Assembly (NCBI RefSeq): GCF_964355755.1
Contig: NC_092676.1
Coordinates: 25,402,288 to 25,466,287, forward strand
Direction: 5' to 3'
DNA: 64,000 bases
From: Antedon mediterranea
Lineage: Eukaryota; Echinodermata; Crinoidea; Comatulida; Antedonidae
The position numbers and the translations under genes are program-made. Shown here one piece after another: positions 54,960 through 64,000 of the stretch. Numbering within the stretch: position 1 is the stretch's first letter; each line of letters opens with the position of its first letter. The notes below the pieces were generated by a model, which worked only from the letters and a program-made list of their open reading frames with translations, did not search any database and was not told the DNA's origin.

Positions 54960-56466
54960 ATGTCCATAACACCGAAAATAATATTCAGAGAAGGAACAGA
55001 AAAAGATAGCAATTTGATTTTTAACAAAATTAAAGATCTTGCTAGGTTTTTGGATAATGAACACATGGTTACATTATCTGAGAAAGGTAAGCCTGATTTT
55101 GATAGATAGATGAATAAAATTTTTAAACTCTTCATACGGCAAATTTACATGACGATTCTTGTTATAAATGCTCATGCTAATATTTTTTTTATTTTCTTCA
55201 AAAATCTTTTTGAAGACTTTGCTAAAGAATGTAAAAGTGAAAACAAGTTTATAAACTTGTTGATAGCTGAAACTGACGAAGAAGACTCCAAATTTGTTGG
55301 ATTTTCATTATACTTTCCAGTTTTTAATTCGTATCATGGAAAACGGTTGTTTATGGAGGATTTATTTATAGATGAGCAATACAGAGGTAAAGGCTTAAAA
55401 TATACTGTATATTTAAATTGCCATGTTTTTTAGGACAATTATAGTATTAACTACTATAACAGCACTTTTTAAATATTTTATAAAATGGAATAGGTCTACA
55501 ATTACAGTATTAATCAATTGGTGCGTAGCGTAAAGCTCTTTCTACACTATCAAACTACTTTGACAAAAAAAAGTGTGATGTGCCCAAGTATGGGTAGTGA
55601 TATGCCCAAATATGGTAGTGATATTACATCAACATGTTGCATATATGGGCACATTACATTTTTTTGTCAAATACAATTTGAGTTTGTACAGACATTTAAC
55701 TTTCTCGCAACATCTCAAGCTCTAAATGATAAACATTGTACACCTGAAATATTTGATTTCATTTAAAAATTTTAGGCCATGGGTTTGGAAAATCATTTTT
55801 GCAAGAACTGTCAAAGGCAAGTTTACCTTTACTATGATGTTTAACAGAATGTATAGGTTTTGGTCTATGAAAGATGCTTTTTAAAATCCAGGACGTACAT
55901 TCAGTAATTCCATTTAACTGATTTGATAAATAAAGCCTCAGTTTTTAGTTCAACAAGTAACTAGCTCTGTCTTCACTATCAAACATTATGTCAACAAAAT
56001 GCCATGTGTCCATATATGGACACGATGACGTCATATTTGGGCACGTCACACTTTTTTTCCGAATAAAGTTTGATAGTGTAGACAGAGCTTTAAACCTCGA
56101 AAAAAAGCTCATTAGCCTTCTTCTTCTAGGACTCTTGGGTGGGCTTATTTTTTTAAGACTCTTGGGTGGGCTTCTTGTTTTAGGACTCTTGGGTGGGCTT
56201 CTTTTCGAGATTACTTTTGTAAACCACTTTTTGAAGGCTTTACGGTACACTATCTAGACTTAAGTCTAACTTAGTGCTATTTGTTTACTTTCTAGATTGG
56301 TGTACAAAATGGATGTGGCGGCATGGAATGGGTAAATCATCCAAAAAACAACAGAGCTGTTAAATTCTACACGTCACTTGGTGCTGTTAATCTGACTGAA
56401 ACAGAACAATGGCAGTCGTATTATTTTCCTAAAGATGTGTTTATGAAACTTGCAAATGCCAACTAA
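54960..56466 (+). CDS. GNAT acetyltransferase, SSAT type, paralogue 3
   Basis: Exons: 54960-55086, 55216-55386, 55776-55816, 56296-56466; 510 nt, 169 aa plus TAA. Starts MSITPKIIFREGTEKD. Acetyl-CoA motif RGHGFG; KRLFMEDLFIDEQYRG; Tyr in KFYTSLGA; ends KLANAN. Closest to paralogue 2: both have GHGFGK(L/S)FLQELSK and the GC-AG intron 3 (AAG/gcaagt at 55817). The insertion of an inverted repeat upstream and two MITEs in its introns make this the most repeat-laden copy. Substrate is not determinable; spermidine or thialysine acetylation is the family expectation. Confidence 0.92.
55531..55692. mobile_element. MITE family 1 copy
   Basis: Left end taaagctctttctacactat; right end decayed (atttgagtttgtacagac). 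Doubled core gtagtgatatgcccaaatat. Paralogue 3 intron 2. Confidence 0.75.
55962..56092. mobile_element. MITE family 1 copy
   Basis: Left end tagctctgtcttcactatca, right end tagtgtagacagagcttta. Paralogue 3 intron 3. Confidence 0.85.
56117..56205. repeat. 30-bp tandem repeat, three units
   Basis: ggactcttgggtgggcttc-type units at about 56129, 56158 and 56183, each followed by a T-rich run. Paralogue 3 intron 3. Confidence 0.75.
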
Positions 56467-56877
56467 AAATGTTCAGAGAATATTGCATCATCAATTGGCA
56501 CATTTGAAAATGTATAGCAGCGGCCTGGGCCTTTTTTATGACAGTAGTAGCCTGTCCAATAGCAGTAACTTGGCCCACGACAGTAGCCTTCCCAATAGCA
56601 GTAGCCTGCAAAAAGTGTGTTCGGCAACACCATTTATTGCACAGAATTATCATTATCATTTAGAAATTAGTAATGCTTGCTAAAGTACAACACTGTAAAT
56701 TACACTCATACATATTTACATTAGGTTGGGTACTACTATTTTTGTAAGTAGACTATTAAATATAATTTATCAATCTACCAGAGACCATAATAAAAACAAA
56801 ATTCAAGCAAAACTTTGTCAATCGGATACTTTATTCAATCCATCATGAATGTACATAATAAAGTTACTATCATTTGT

Positions 56878-58978
56878 TTAAAACTTCTGGAATTGTTTCT
56901 TAGTGGAGCCAGGAGCTTTGTTCACCTTAAGGACGTTGAATCTTACAGTCTTGCTGAGTGGTCTGCACTCGCCAACAGTTACGAAATCACCAAGTTTCAC
57001 ATCTCTGAAATAGAACATTGAATGGCACAGTTAACAGCCTATCTTGTAGTTTGCAATGTTGATCTTATCTCAGAATTTCTGTGATTTAAAATTGTTAACA
57101 AAACGCATACCTTTACAATTACATTAATCAAGTGTGTAAGGACTTTTTAATCACTGTACCGTATTTATTAATTTATTAAAGACCCCACTTTGAATAAACA
57201 CCCTGCCCCACTTTGAATAAACACCCTGCCCCACTTTGAATAAACACCCTGCCCCACTTTGAATAAACACCCTGCCCCACTTTCATTAAAAACCGCCCGC
57301 CCCCTTTGAATAAACACCTCCCTTGGAAAAAATCCAGGATAATTCTTCAATATGTCTACAAATAATTTTTACTTTTTGGGGAAAATTTGTTGTGTATGGG
57401 CATCATTCAGGTTTTCAATGGTAGTATTTTTTAGATTTGTGCATCAGAAAAATCTGTATGATATCATCATTATAAATTATAAGAAGACCATCGTGAGAAA
57501 CATCATTTGCACGAAAACACACCACCCCACTTTGAATAAACACCGCCCCACTTTAAATAAACACCTCCCTCGAAAAAATCCTCATGAACAATAAATAATG
57601 TATTTCATATAAATTATTGTTAGGAAAACAGCCCAGTACTAAATGAATTGTGACCCACCTAAAGCAAGGAGACAGATGTACAGACAGGTTCTTGTGTCTC
57701 TTTTCAAAACGGTTATATTTCTTGATGTAGTGAAGATAGTCACGTCGGATTACAATTGTTTTGTCCATCTTCATTTTGACAACTGATCCATTGAGGATTC
57801 GGCCTCGGATGTGAACATTACCGGTGAACGGACACTTCTTATCAATGTAAGTTCCCTCCTTTGCCTAAACCAAAACATTTGTATAAATTAATTAAAATGT
57901 AATAAAGACATTTGTTTAATATAACATACAATAATTGTAGTTTTATATTATAGTGCCTAATACAATGTTTTTTGTAAGCATTTTACACACAAGATGGTTT
58001 CCATAATGGACAATAGAATATTACATACAACAATTTTACAATTATTAATCAATTAAAATCCAGTATTAATTTTTGTTGTTGAAAGGAGTAGCATTCAAAA
58101 CAACATTTTGGAGAAAATTGGTACGTTGCTGTTGTGTGTGGGCATCATTAAAGTTTTCAATGGTAGTATTGGTAGAGATTTGTGCATCAGAAAAATCTGT
58201 ATGATATCATCATTAGAAATTATAAGAAGACCATCGTGAGAAACATCATTTGCACGAAAACACTACTGCACCCTGTTCTGAGTTAATAAAAGCAATCTGG
58301 AAAGCAAACATCAGACAATTGGAAATTGCATAACCTACATAACAAAATAGATGCTTACCTCAACTGGCGTTTTGAAACCCAGACCGACATTTCTGACCAG
58401 ACGTTGTTTTTTAACTTTTGCGCCTAAAACACGCTTTCGGTTCTGGAACACGGTTGGTTGCTTCTGAAAAGCTTTCTCGTTCTGTTAAAAATAATGAATT
58501 TGAACCATCAATCAAATTTTAAAAAGTTAATTTATGCAATAATATATATACTAAAAATAAATCTGCCTAGGCCTGTACAGTAGGCTAGGCTAGAAGAATA
58601 AAAGATGATTAGGCTATTTTAGTCATTCTAACTATTATGTGCATTAATACACAGTAACTACTAATCTAATATACACTAGGCCTAGCTAGGCATGGCAAAT
58701 GAATGCCATGTTGCAATACAGCCCACCGCACGCAACAAGGCAGCGGCCGAATTCACCAACTAAAGTAACAGCCACCGACTCTCGTCACGTGTAAATTAGT
58801 TCCGTGTTTTGGCGCTCATTTAAACCACTTATTTATAAATTAAATAATCTAAATTTATATAATCATATATCTATAGTGATTCAGTTTTAATTTACTCTAC
58901 TACCGATATTCGTATTTACTAACGAAATCACAAAATAATCAAGTTTATTTTAGAAAATTATTTTACCTGGTCAGCCAT
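56878..58978 (-). CDS. RPS11: 40S ribosomal protein S11 (uS17)
   Basis: Exons on the minus strand: 58978-58967 (MADQ), 58481-58359, 57864-57659, 57004-56878; 468 nt, 155 aa plus TAA. Human RPS11 is 158 aa. Diagnostic blocks: [82 protein letters not shown] and [17 protein letters not shown], ending KKQFQKF. It is a primary 16S/18S rRNA binder of the small subunit. Upstream on the minus strand a pyrimidine-rich ctttttctttgcc fits a 5' TOP leader. AATAAA at 56835-56830 (minus) lies ~43 nt after the stop. Introns 2 and 3 each host a SNORD35-type snoRNA. Confidence 0.97.
57183..57325. repeat. ~23-bp minisatellite in RPS11 intron 3
   Basis: ccccactttgaataaacac followed by cctg repeats about five times, with a variant last unit; more units recur at 57524-57570. 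The snoRNA copy lies between the two blocks. Confidence 0.85.
57439..57512 (-). ncRNA. SNORD35: Box C/D snoRNA SNORD35 (U35), second copy in RPS11 intron 3
   Basis: Same 74-nt length as the intron 2 copy: stem GTGCA/TGCAC, C box AUGAUGU, guide CUCACGAUGGUCU, C' AUGAUGA and D box CUGA are all identical. The two copies differ at only about one base inside the snoRNA, and similarity continues into the flank on the 3' side (cattgaaaac... and gggcatcatt in plus text), which shows an intron-segment duplication. Both copies keep every functional box, so both are probably made. Confidence 0.86.
58182..58255 (-). ncRNA. SNORD35: Box C/D snoRNA SNORD35 (U35), copy in RPS11 intron 2
   Basis: 74 nt on the minus strand. 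Terminal stem GTGCA (58255-58251) pairs exactly with TGCAC (58186-58182). C box AUGAUGU, C' box AUGAUGA (58213-58207), D box CUGA (58190-58187) next to the stem. The guide CUCACGAUGGUCU follows the C box as in vertebrate U35 and pairs with the conserved 28S segment AGACCGUCGUGAG (one G-U pair). In human, U35B lies in RPS11 and U35A in RPL13A, so the host matches too. It directs 2'-O-methylation of 28S rRNA. It ends ~317 nt before the intron 2 acceptor. Confidence 0.88.
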
Positions 58979-59064
58979 CTTGAAGCTTGGCAAAGAAAAA
59001 GAACGAGAAAAAGAATGAGGGCGCCCTTTATCATTTTTTTTTTCACGCGAAACAAAAAATAAAA
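58979..59064. promoter_or_regulatory. 86-bp bidirectional promoter region, RPS11 (-) and RIC3 (+)
   Basis: The RPS11 and RIC3 start codons are divergent and separated by 86 bp. The interval includes the presumed TOP tract on the minus strand and gagggcgcccttt and cacgcgaaac motifs. Transcription starts must be close together or overlap. Core promoter elements beyond this could extend into intron 1 of either gene. Confidence 0.7.
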
Positions 59065-61757
59065 ATGGCGATACAACACACTGCTGCGTTTGTTTTTGTT
59101 ATTATAATTGGATGTAATTTAGTGTTGTACCCATCTTTATTTAGTAAATTATTTCGACAATGGTTTGGAGGTCCAGATACGAAACAAAACACGCAAAATT
59201 CATTAGAAGGTGAGTATTCCATGTAGGTTTTTGGGGCAGCATTAATGAGTAGGCTCTAGTAGGCTAGGCCTAGGCCCTAGCTAGAGACTTTAGGGTGTGT
59301 GGGGTGGTAATGGTAGGCAGTGTCGATGGTGGAGGAGAGAGATAGTTTATAGGCCTAGCTAACGAGTTAGGAGCATATGCTGAATTATTTATAGCATGCC
59401 GTATCAAAATGCATTTCGTCAGTCCTAGTCTTAAAAAAGTTATTTATTTTGTTTCGGTTCTCAAATTCATCAATCCCAAAATATAGCCTATTTTTTGTAT
59501 ATTTTTAATCTTATTTATAATATTATTAACAAAAACTTTTTTTACCTAGATATTCCCCCTCAAATGCGAGGGCGCCCGCCATTCCAAGGCCCAGCTAGTG
59601 CCCATCGACAAAGTAAGTTTTCACATTACAATTGATATTTTAGTCTCCTAGGCCTTTATTGGCTTTGCAAAAAATTACCACACATGCTAATTTTTAAAAT
59701 CGACATTGTTTAATTTAATAATTTCAGATTCTATGCCAGAGCGTGCTACCTTTGGTCCTGGTAAGGTGCAGGAACCAGGCTACAAGGGTGTAATGGGCAC
59801 TATTTTACCAGTCTATGCTGTTGGTATTATGGTTTACTTTGTGTTTGTCATTTATAAGGTGGGTTTTTTTTAATCAAATAGTAGTTTCTGAATTTGTTTA
59901 TATCACACATTCTAATAATAATTATATCTAAAAACAATAACCGGTTGTATTTAAACTGTTAAGATGAGTGTTACTTTTTTATTTGTCAGGTTCAAAGCCC
60001 TTTCAAATTCTTTATTTGTTGGTACTAGCAGTCTATAAATTATAAATGTAATTACAATTGTAATTGTAAATGAATAAAATGTATTCTACCAATCTGCTTT
60101 TTTTGAAGGTTTTCTTGAAAGAAAAACCGTCTAAAAATCCTCTGACAGGAAGACAAAAACGAGATGCACACAATCCCACCAGTGTGGATCGGAGACTACG
60201 TGAGGAAGAAGAGATCTTGCAGAAACGTCTGTCGGAGGAGCTACGAAAACATGGGTATGGCGTGAAACCAACCTCCACAACAACAGGTGCCAATTTAGAA
60301 AGGGCTGCAGCAGCAGCTAAGTCTAATTGTAAGCAAATAACAAACAAATTTAAATTCATAATGGTCCTTAGTTTTAAACTGGAACCTATGTCTTGTAGTG
60401 TCTATTATAGGCCTTTTTTTTTGAAAACGGAATACATCCAATGCTGTACAGGGAAGCGTATCAGAAATAACATAGCGTTTTCTGGGGATTTCAGGACACC
60501 AAGTTAAATAAAAAACCATAACTTCTTAACGTAAGGTTGTATGTGAAATCAAATTACTGTAAAATATTCTTAGAAGATACGTTACTGAATGATTAAAAAA
60601 AATTAGAAAAATGTTCTTGATCACCTAAAATCCAATGAAAAAAAGACACAGTATTAAAGCATAGGCACATTGTGACTGGTGCAGTCATGGTGCCTATGCT
60701 TATACACTGTGTTTTACTTATCGTATTTTACTCCATGTTGTATTTCTTTGTTTCAAGCGGAGGCAGAAGTAGCGGTGTTACAAAGTAGATTAGAACAAAC
60801 AGAGAGGACTATGGCCAAGATGATGGAAATGATGACCACTATGGGAATATCAATGTCTTCTGAAATGTTCGGTAAGCTAAAAACAATCCAGAAATAAACC
60901 ATGTGCTGTATTCACAGAATGTATATTCTTGTATAAGCCTGGTGGTGTATAAATGGGCCCTACCATTATTAGAATACAATGGCCTTTACTGATATGCCGT
61001 TTATTCTAGCTCAAGGAAGTCGAGAATATTAGATACTCTGTTTATGGCATGATAAAATTCAAAACTTAGCATACTACATTTAAAATGATTCAGTACTTAA
61101 AGCGCTGCCAAGTTATGTTTTTGCAAGGCAATCTAACAACAGGATACTGAGCTCCATAGATCAAAGGGTTTATCTGTGGCTGCGACATGATCAGTTTCAC
61201 GCCCCTTAACAAATGCTGCAGCAGAGAATTATCTACATAGTACAGTACTGTTGGTATTTGTCGCAGTCAGACATAAGATCAAAGGACTGTTATGAGTTCC
61301 TATCTTGGCAAGGCAAGCTTTAGTATCTATAGATTGTCCCTCAATCTGCTTCCTCTCTCTAAAACCCCCCAAGACATTCTTATGTATTCTTTTATGAAAT
61401 ATAGATCCCCTAAAACAATCTTAACTATGCATCAAATGTGTGTATAATTGTTTTTCAAATTTCTTAGAAAATAATGAAGAAAAATCTGAAAATGCACAAG
61501 ATGATGCAGATGAATATATTGATGAAGATATGGAGGAAGAAAGCGACTCACAAATTGAATGTAGCGACAACTGTGCATCAAGCGAAGAAGAAGAAGAATA
61601 TGATCATGAGGACGAGGTAGATGAAGAAATTGACGAAGATAGTTGTAGTGAATCTGAACCTGAAGAAGTTGAAAACATAGGGACAGTTGAAACGATTGAG
61701 GATGATGAAGGGACAGTAAGAAGAAGGAAAAACGTAACAACGGAACAACAAGATTAA
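59065..61757 (+). CDS. RIC3: RIC3, chaperone of nicotinic acetylcholine and 5-HT3 receptors
   Basis: Exons: 59065-59209, 59550-59612, 59728-59858, 60109-60328, 60758-60871, 61468-61757; 963 nt, 320 aa plus TAA. The frame is open upstream to 58987 but the first ATG is 59065. A hydrophobic segment at ~5-26 (AFVFVIIIGCNLVLYP), a Pro-rich linker and a second membrane segment at ~91-112 (GVMGTILPVYAVGIMVYFV) match the RIC3 layout; human has GLMGQIIPIYGFGIFLYIL. Then come a basic segment, a coiled-coil at ~188-212 (EAEVAVLQSRLEQTERTM) and a strongly acidic tail (~225-320, EDMEEESDSQ, SEEEEEYDHEDEVDEEIDED). It is an ER protein that promotes folding and assembly of pentameric receptors. AATAAA at 62199. 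Confidence 0.9.
61126..61300 (+). repeat. Dispersed repeat in RIC3 intron 5
   Basis: Second copy of the 9527-9700 repeat: aatctaacaacaggatactg, tttatctgtggctgcg, tatttgtcgcagtcagac, gatcaaaggactgttatgag. Confidence 0.6.
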
Positions 61758-62435
61758 TCTGTGAATATATATCTCCAACACTGACCAAATGTGGTACAAA
61801 ATATTATTAGTAATACTATAGTATTATAACAATACGGGAATAATATTTGCAATATTTCGTGTGGTTCCTTAGGTTTTTCAAAAAATGTATACAGTACATC
61901 GATACATCAACAAAAGTAAATCAAAAAGCAGCGAGTATAACAATTGTTGTTTGGAGATGCTGCACAAAATTATGTTTATATTGGCCTATGGTAAATGATA
62001 TTCACATTAATGTAACTTTTAAATTTAACCATTTTAAACGACGAAATTGATTTTAGCTACAGTAGGTACTGTATGTAAGTTAAAGATACGCCATCGAAAT
62101 TGCAATATTTTGAATTATTTCAATTTTAACATTTTAATTTAATTATTTATGAAATAAGTTATTATAATACTGTGTGCAACAAAATGAAGTATTAATTAAA
62201 TAAAGCACGATTACATAGTGGCACAGAAGATAAAAAAAATAAGTGATATATAAACATAATTTTAGCATGTTTATACATAACATAAGATAACTGAAAATTT
62301 ATCTCATTTAAATTATAGTATAGTAACCAAAAATTGATGTAGTGTTCTCTATTCAATTGTATTTACCTAGTCATTTATATAAGTCAGGGCTGTATTTGCA
62401 GGCCAAGTAGCCTGCAGGGTCAAGTGGCCTGCAGA

Positions 62436-62685
62436 GTCTCCTCCAAGGCTTTGTGACCTTTCTAGCAGTGGTACTATTCTCCAGGCATGATGTTGGCCTA
62501 AGGGTCTTCTCAAAGGCTTGGTGACCTTTCTAGTAGTGGTACTATGCTCCAGTCATTATGTTGGCCTAAAGGGTCTTCTCGAAGGCTTGGTGACCTTTCT
62601 AGCAGTGGTACTATTCTCCAGGCCATGATCTTAGGCTACAAGTTCTTCTCCTTGTTGTCTTCAGGTTTTGTGCACTTTTCTAAAC
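62436..62685. repeat. 68-bp tandem repeat, about 3.5 units
   Basis: Units contain aggcttggtgacctttctag, cagtggtactattctccagg, atgttggcctaag and ggtcttctc; starts near 62436, 62505, 62573, with a decayed part-unit at 62645. Lies after RIC3, beyond its first poly(A) signal. Confidence 0.8.
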
Positions 62686-62997
62686 AGCAGCGGAAAAAAA
62701 GATAGTGTGGTTATACATTTATTGTTATTACTTTATTACACATACACAGTACATTACAATGAGGTTGAACAAAGTTTTTTGTATATTGGATCATTCCATT
62801 GCAATATGTATTGTTTGTTTACACCATTATATATTAACAGTGTAATTGTTTCACCTTCAGTAGTATTTATAATTTAGAATTTGAATATTTTCAAACCAAA
62901 TTTAGTAAATTATGGAATAATTTTAAAGTTTTAAGATGTTTTTAACTATTTCAAACTTCACGGTTGCATTGTGTGGCACCAAAGAGAAAACAAGCGT

Positions 62998-63134
62998 TAA
63001 GCCCTGTCTACACTATCAAACTAGTTTGACAAAAGAAGTGTGATGTGCCCAAATATGGTAGTAATATAACATCATCATGTCCATATATGGGCACATTTTC
63101 TTTTCCACATAAAGTTTGATAGTGTAGACAGCTT
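62998..63134. mobile_element. MITE family 1 copy
   Basis: Left end taagccctgtctacactatc, right end gatagtgtagacagctt. Core aaatatggtagtaatataac. Confidence 0.8.
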
Positions 63135-63467
63135 TTCACAGATTTGCTGGAAATATGCATGGATATCTCTGTTATGCGTTATTACTCTCCGATTCCATGG
63201 GATGCAATTGTAGAATCCATAATTAATTAGTAGTTTGAATTTTATGTTTGCCTTGTTTATGGTGTGTGTGTGTGTGCAATAGTTTAGTGTACTATCATGT
63301 GTGCTAATATTAAATTAATTTGAACATTTTCAAGTCAGTGTTTTGATATTTTGTGAATTTGAATTCAAAATACAATGAACTTACCTATTAATCCTGAATA
63401 GCAAGAGGGAATGGCATTTGACAGTCAGCTAACATAGCTGATGCCTATGGTAGATCCAGAATTACGC

Positions 63468-63647
63468 CAGTGGTGTAACACAGAGCCTAAGGCCCCTGCT
63501 TCAGAATCCCCGATTGGCTCTACAACACTGAAGCTCTTAGATGTTTTCAGCCTTTTTCGACGTATTTCAAAGCCTGTTGTTTCCTCTGGGCTCTGCTCAG
63601 GGGCTCCTGGGTTTAGCGAGTGAGTGCTCATAGCCGTTATGCCACTG
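63468..63647. mobile_element. 180-bp hAT-like MITE with 8-bp target duplication
   Basis: Terminal inverted repeats CAGTGGTGTAAC (left) and CAGTGGCATAAC (right, complement; 10 of 12 match). Flanks aattacgc and aattccgc match 7 of 8, as expected for an 8-bp hAT target duplication. The inside is less AT-rich than its surroundings and produces open frames on both strands that I take as accidental. Confidence 0.75.
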
Positions 63648-64000
63648 AATTCCGCAAATAATTTAAATGCTGATAACACGACTCGGAACAAAACATAAGA
63701 CTAGATCACAACTGATTTGTTAATAGTGTGTTAATATAATAAGAAAATAACTGTATTTTAAACTTTTTTACTTTAGCGCAAATTATTAATACACTCTTTA
63801 GTTACTTAGGCACATGATTCCTTAAAATAAAACCCCAAAAATAGAAACCAAACATAAACTACCCTAATACTGTATATTTAATAATTTATATGGAATGCTT
63901 TACCATTTGAGAAAAGTTCAATAATGAATTACGGAAAGTGTGAAGGCGGTACTGTACAAGTACATTTTTAAACAGTTTCTCGGAAGACTATCCTTTTATT
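63648..64000. other. AT-rich sequence at the right edge
   Basis: No gene, RNA or repeat recognised. Confidence 0.4.

Noticed and set aside
61432..61799. Minus-strand open frame opposite RIC3 exon 6
   Set aside because: It is the shadow of the highly acidic GAA/GAT-rich coding strand; the plus strand has the matching splice phase and reading frame.
63425..63691. Protein-coding gene (88 codons minus, 60 codons plus)
   Set aside because: Both frames lie almost wholly in a 180-bp MITE with defined terminal repeats and target duplication; no domain and no splice context.

Overview
This window is eukaryotic nuclear DNA from a marine invertebrate deuterostome, most likely an echinoderm (a crinoid is plausible; the species is not proven). 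The reasons are AT-rich sequence, small exons with GT-AG introns, animal gene families that align well with vertebrate orthologues, scattered AGGCCTA-type runs and a very dense load of short non-autonomous DNA transposons. There is no operon, phage or CRISPR array.

Eight complete genes were rebuilt exon by exon; each sums to an intact reading frame. From left to right: NUP62 (+, 2559-9464, 10 exons, 447 aa); an A1CF/RBM46/RBM47-family RNA-binding protein with three RRMs and a dsRNA-binding domain (+, 11298-20956, 9 exons, 607 aa); NADP isocitrate dehydrogenase IDH1 (+, 27108-35089, 11 exons, 409 aa); ERGIC2 (-, 43997-38589, 10 exons, 397 aa); three tandem spermidine/thialysine-type GNAT acetyltransferase paralogues (+, 45363-46937, 48064-49755, 54960-56466; 4 coding exons each); ribosomal protein RPS11 (-, 58978-56878, 4 exons, 155 aa); and the nicotinic-receptor chaperone RIC3 (+, 59065-61757, 6 exons, 320 aa). 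The terminal exon of an unrecognised repeat-type protein lies at the left edge. RPS11 and RIC3 are head to head with 86 bp between start codons. ERGIC2 and the first acetyltransferase are also divergent.

Two signals stand out. First, the IDH1 stop is UGA CUA G, the known high-readthrough context, and six further codons end in Ala-Lys-Leu before a TAA. This predicts a small readthrough isoform sent to peroxisomes, and vertebrate IDH1 carries its AKL at the normal C terminus. Second, two consecutive RPS11 introns each hold a 74-nt box C/D snoRNA with the SNORD35 (U35) guide sequence, so the snoRNA has been duplicated inside its host gene.

The rest is mostly repeats: 16 copies or fragments of one MITE family (terminal GCTCTGTCTACACTATC), 7 of another (TTAAAGATGTATTGTCCC) with one nested inside the first, a Harbinger-like pair, a hAT-like MITE with 8-bp target duplication, a possible Helitron, tRNA-derived SINE heads, a ~283-bp tandem fold-back array (36.1-37.5 kb) and a ~2-kb inverted repeat (52.8-54.9 kb) that probably lies in the 5' intron of the third acetyltransferase. 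The genes are unrelated housekeeping or neuronal functions and share no pathway.
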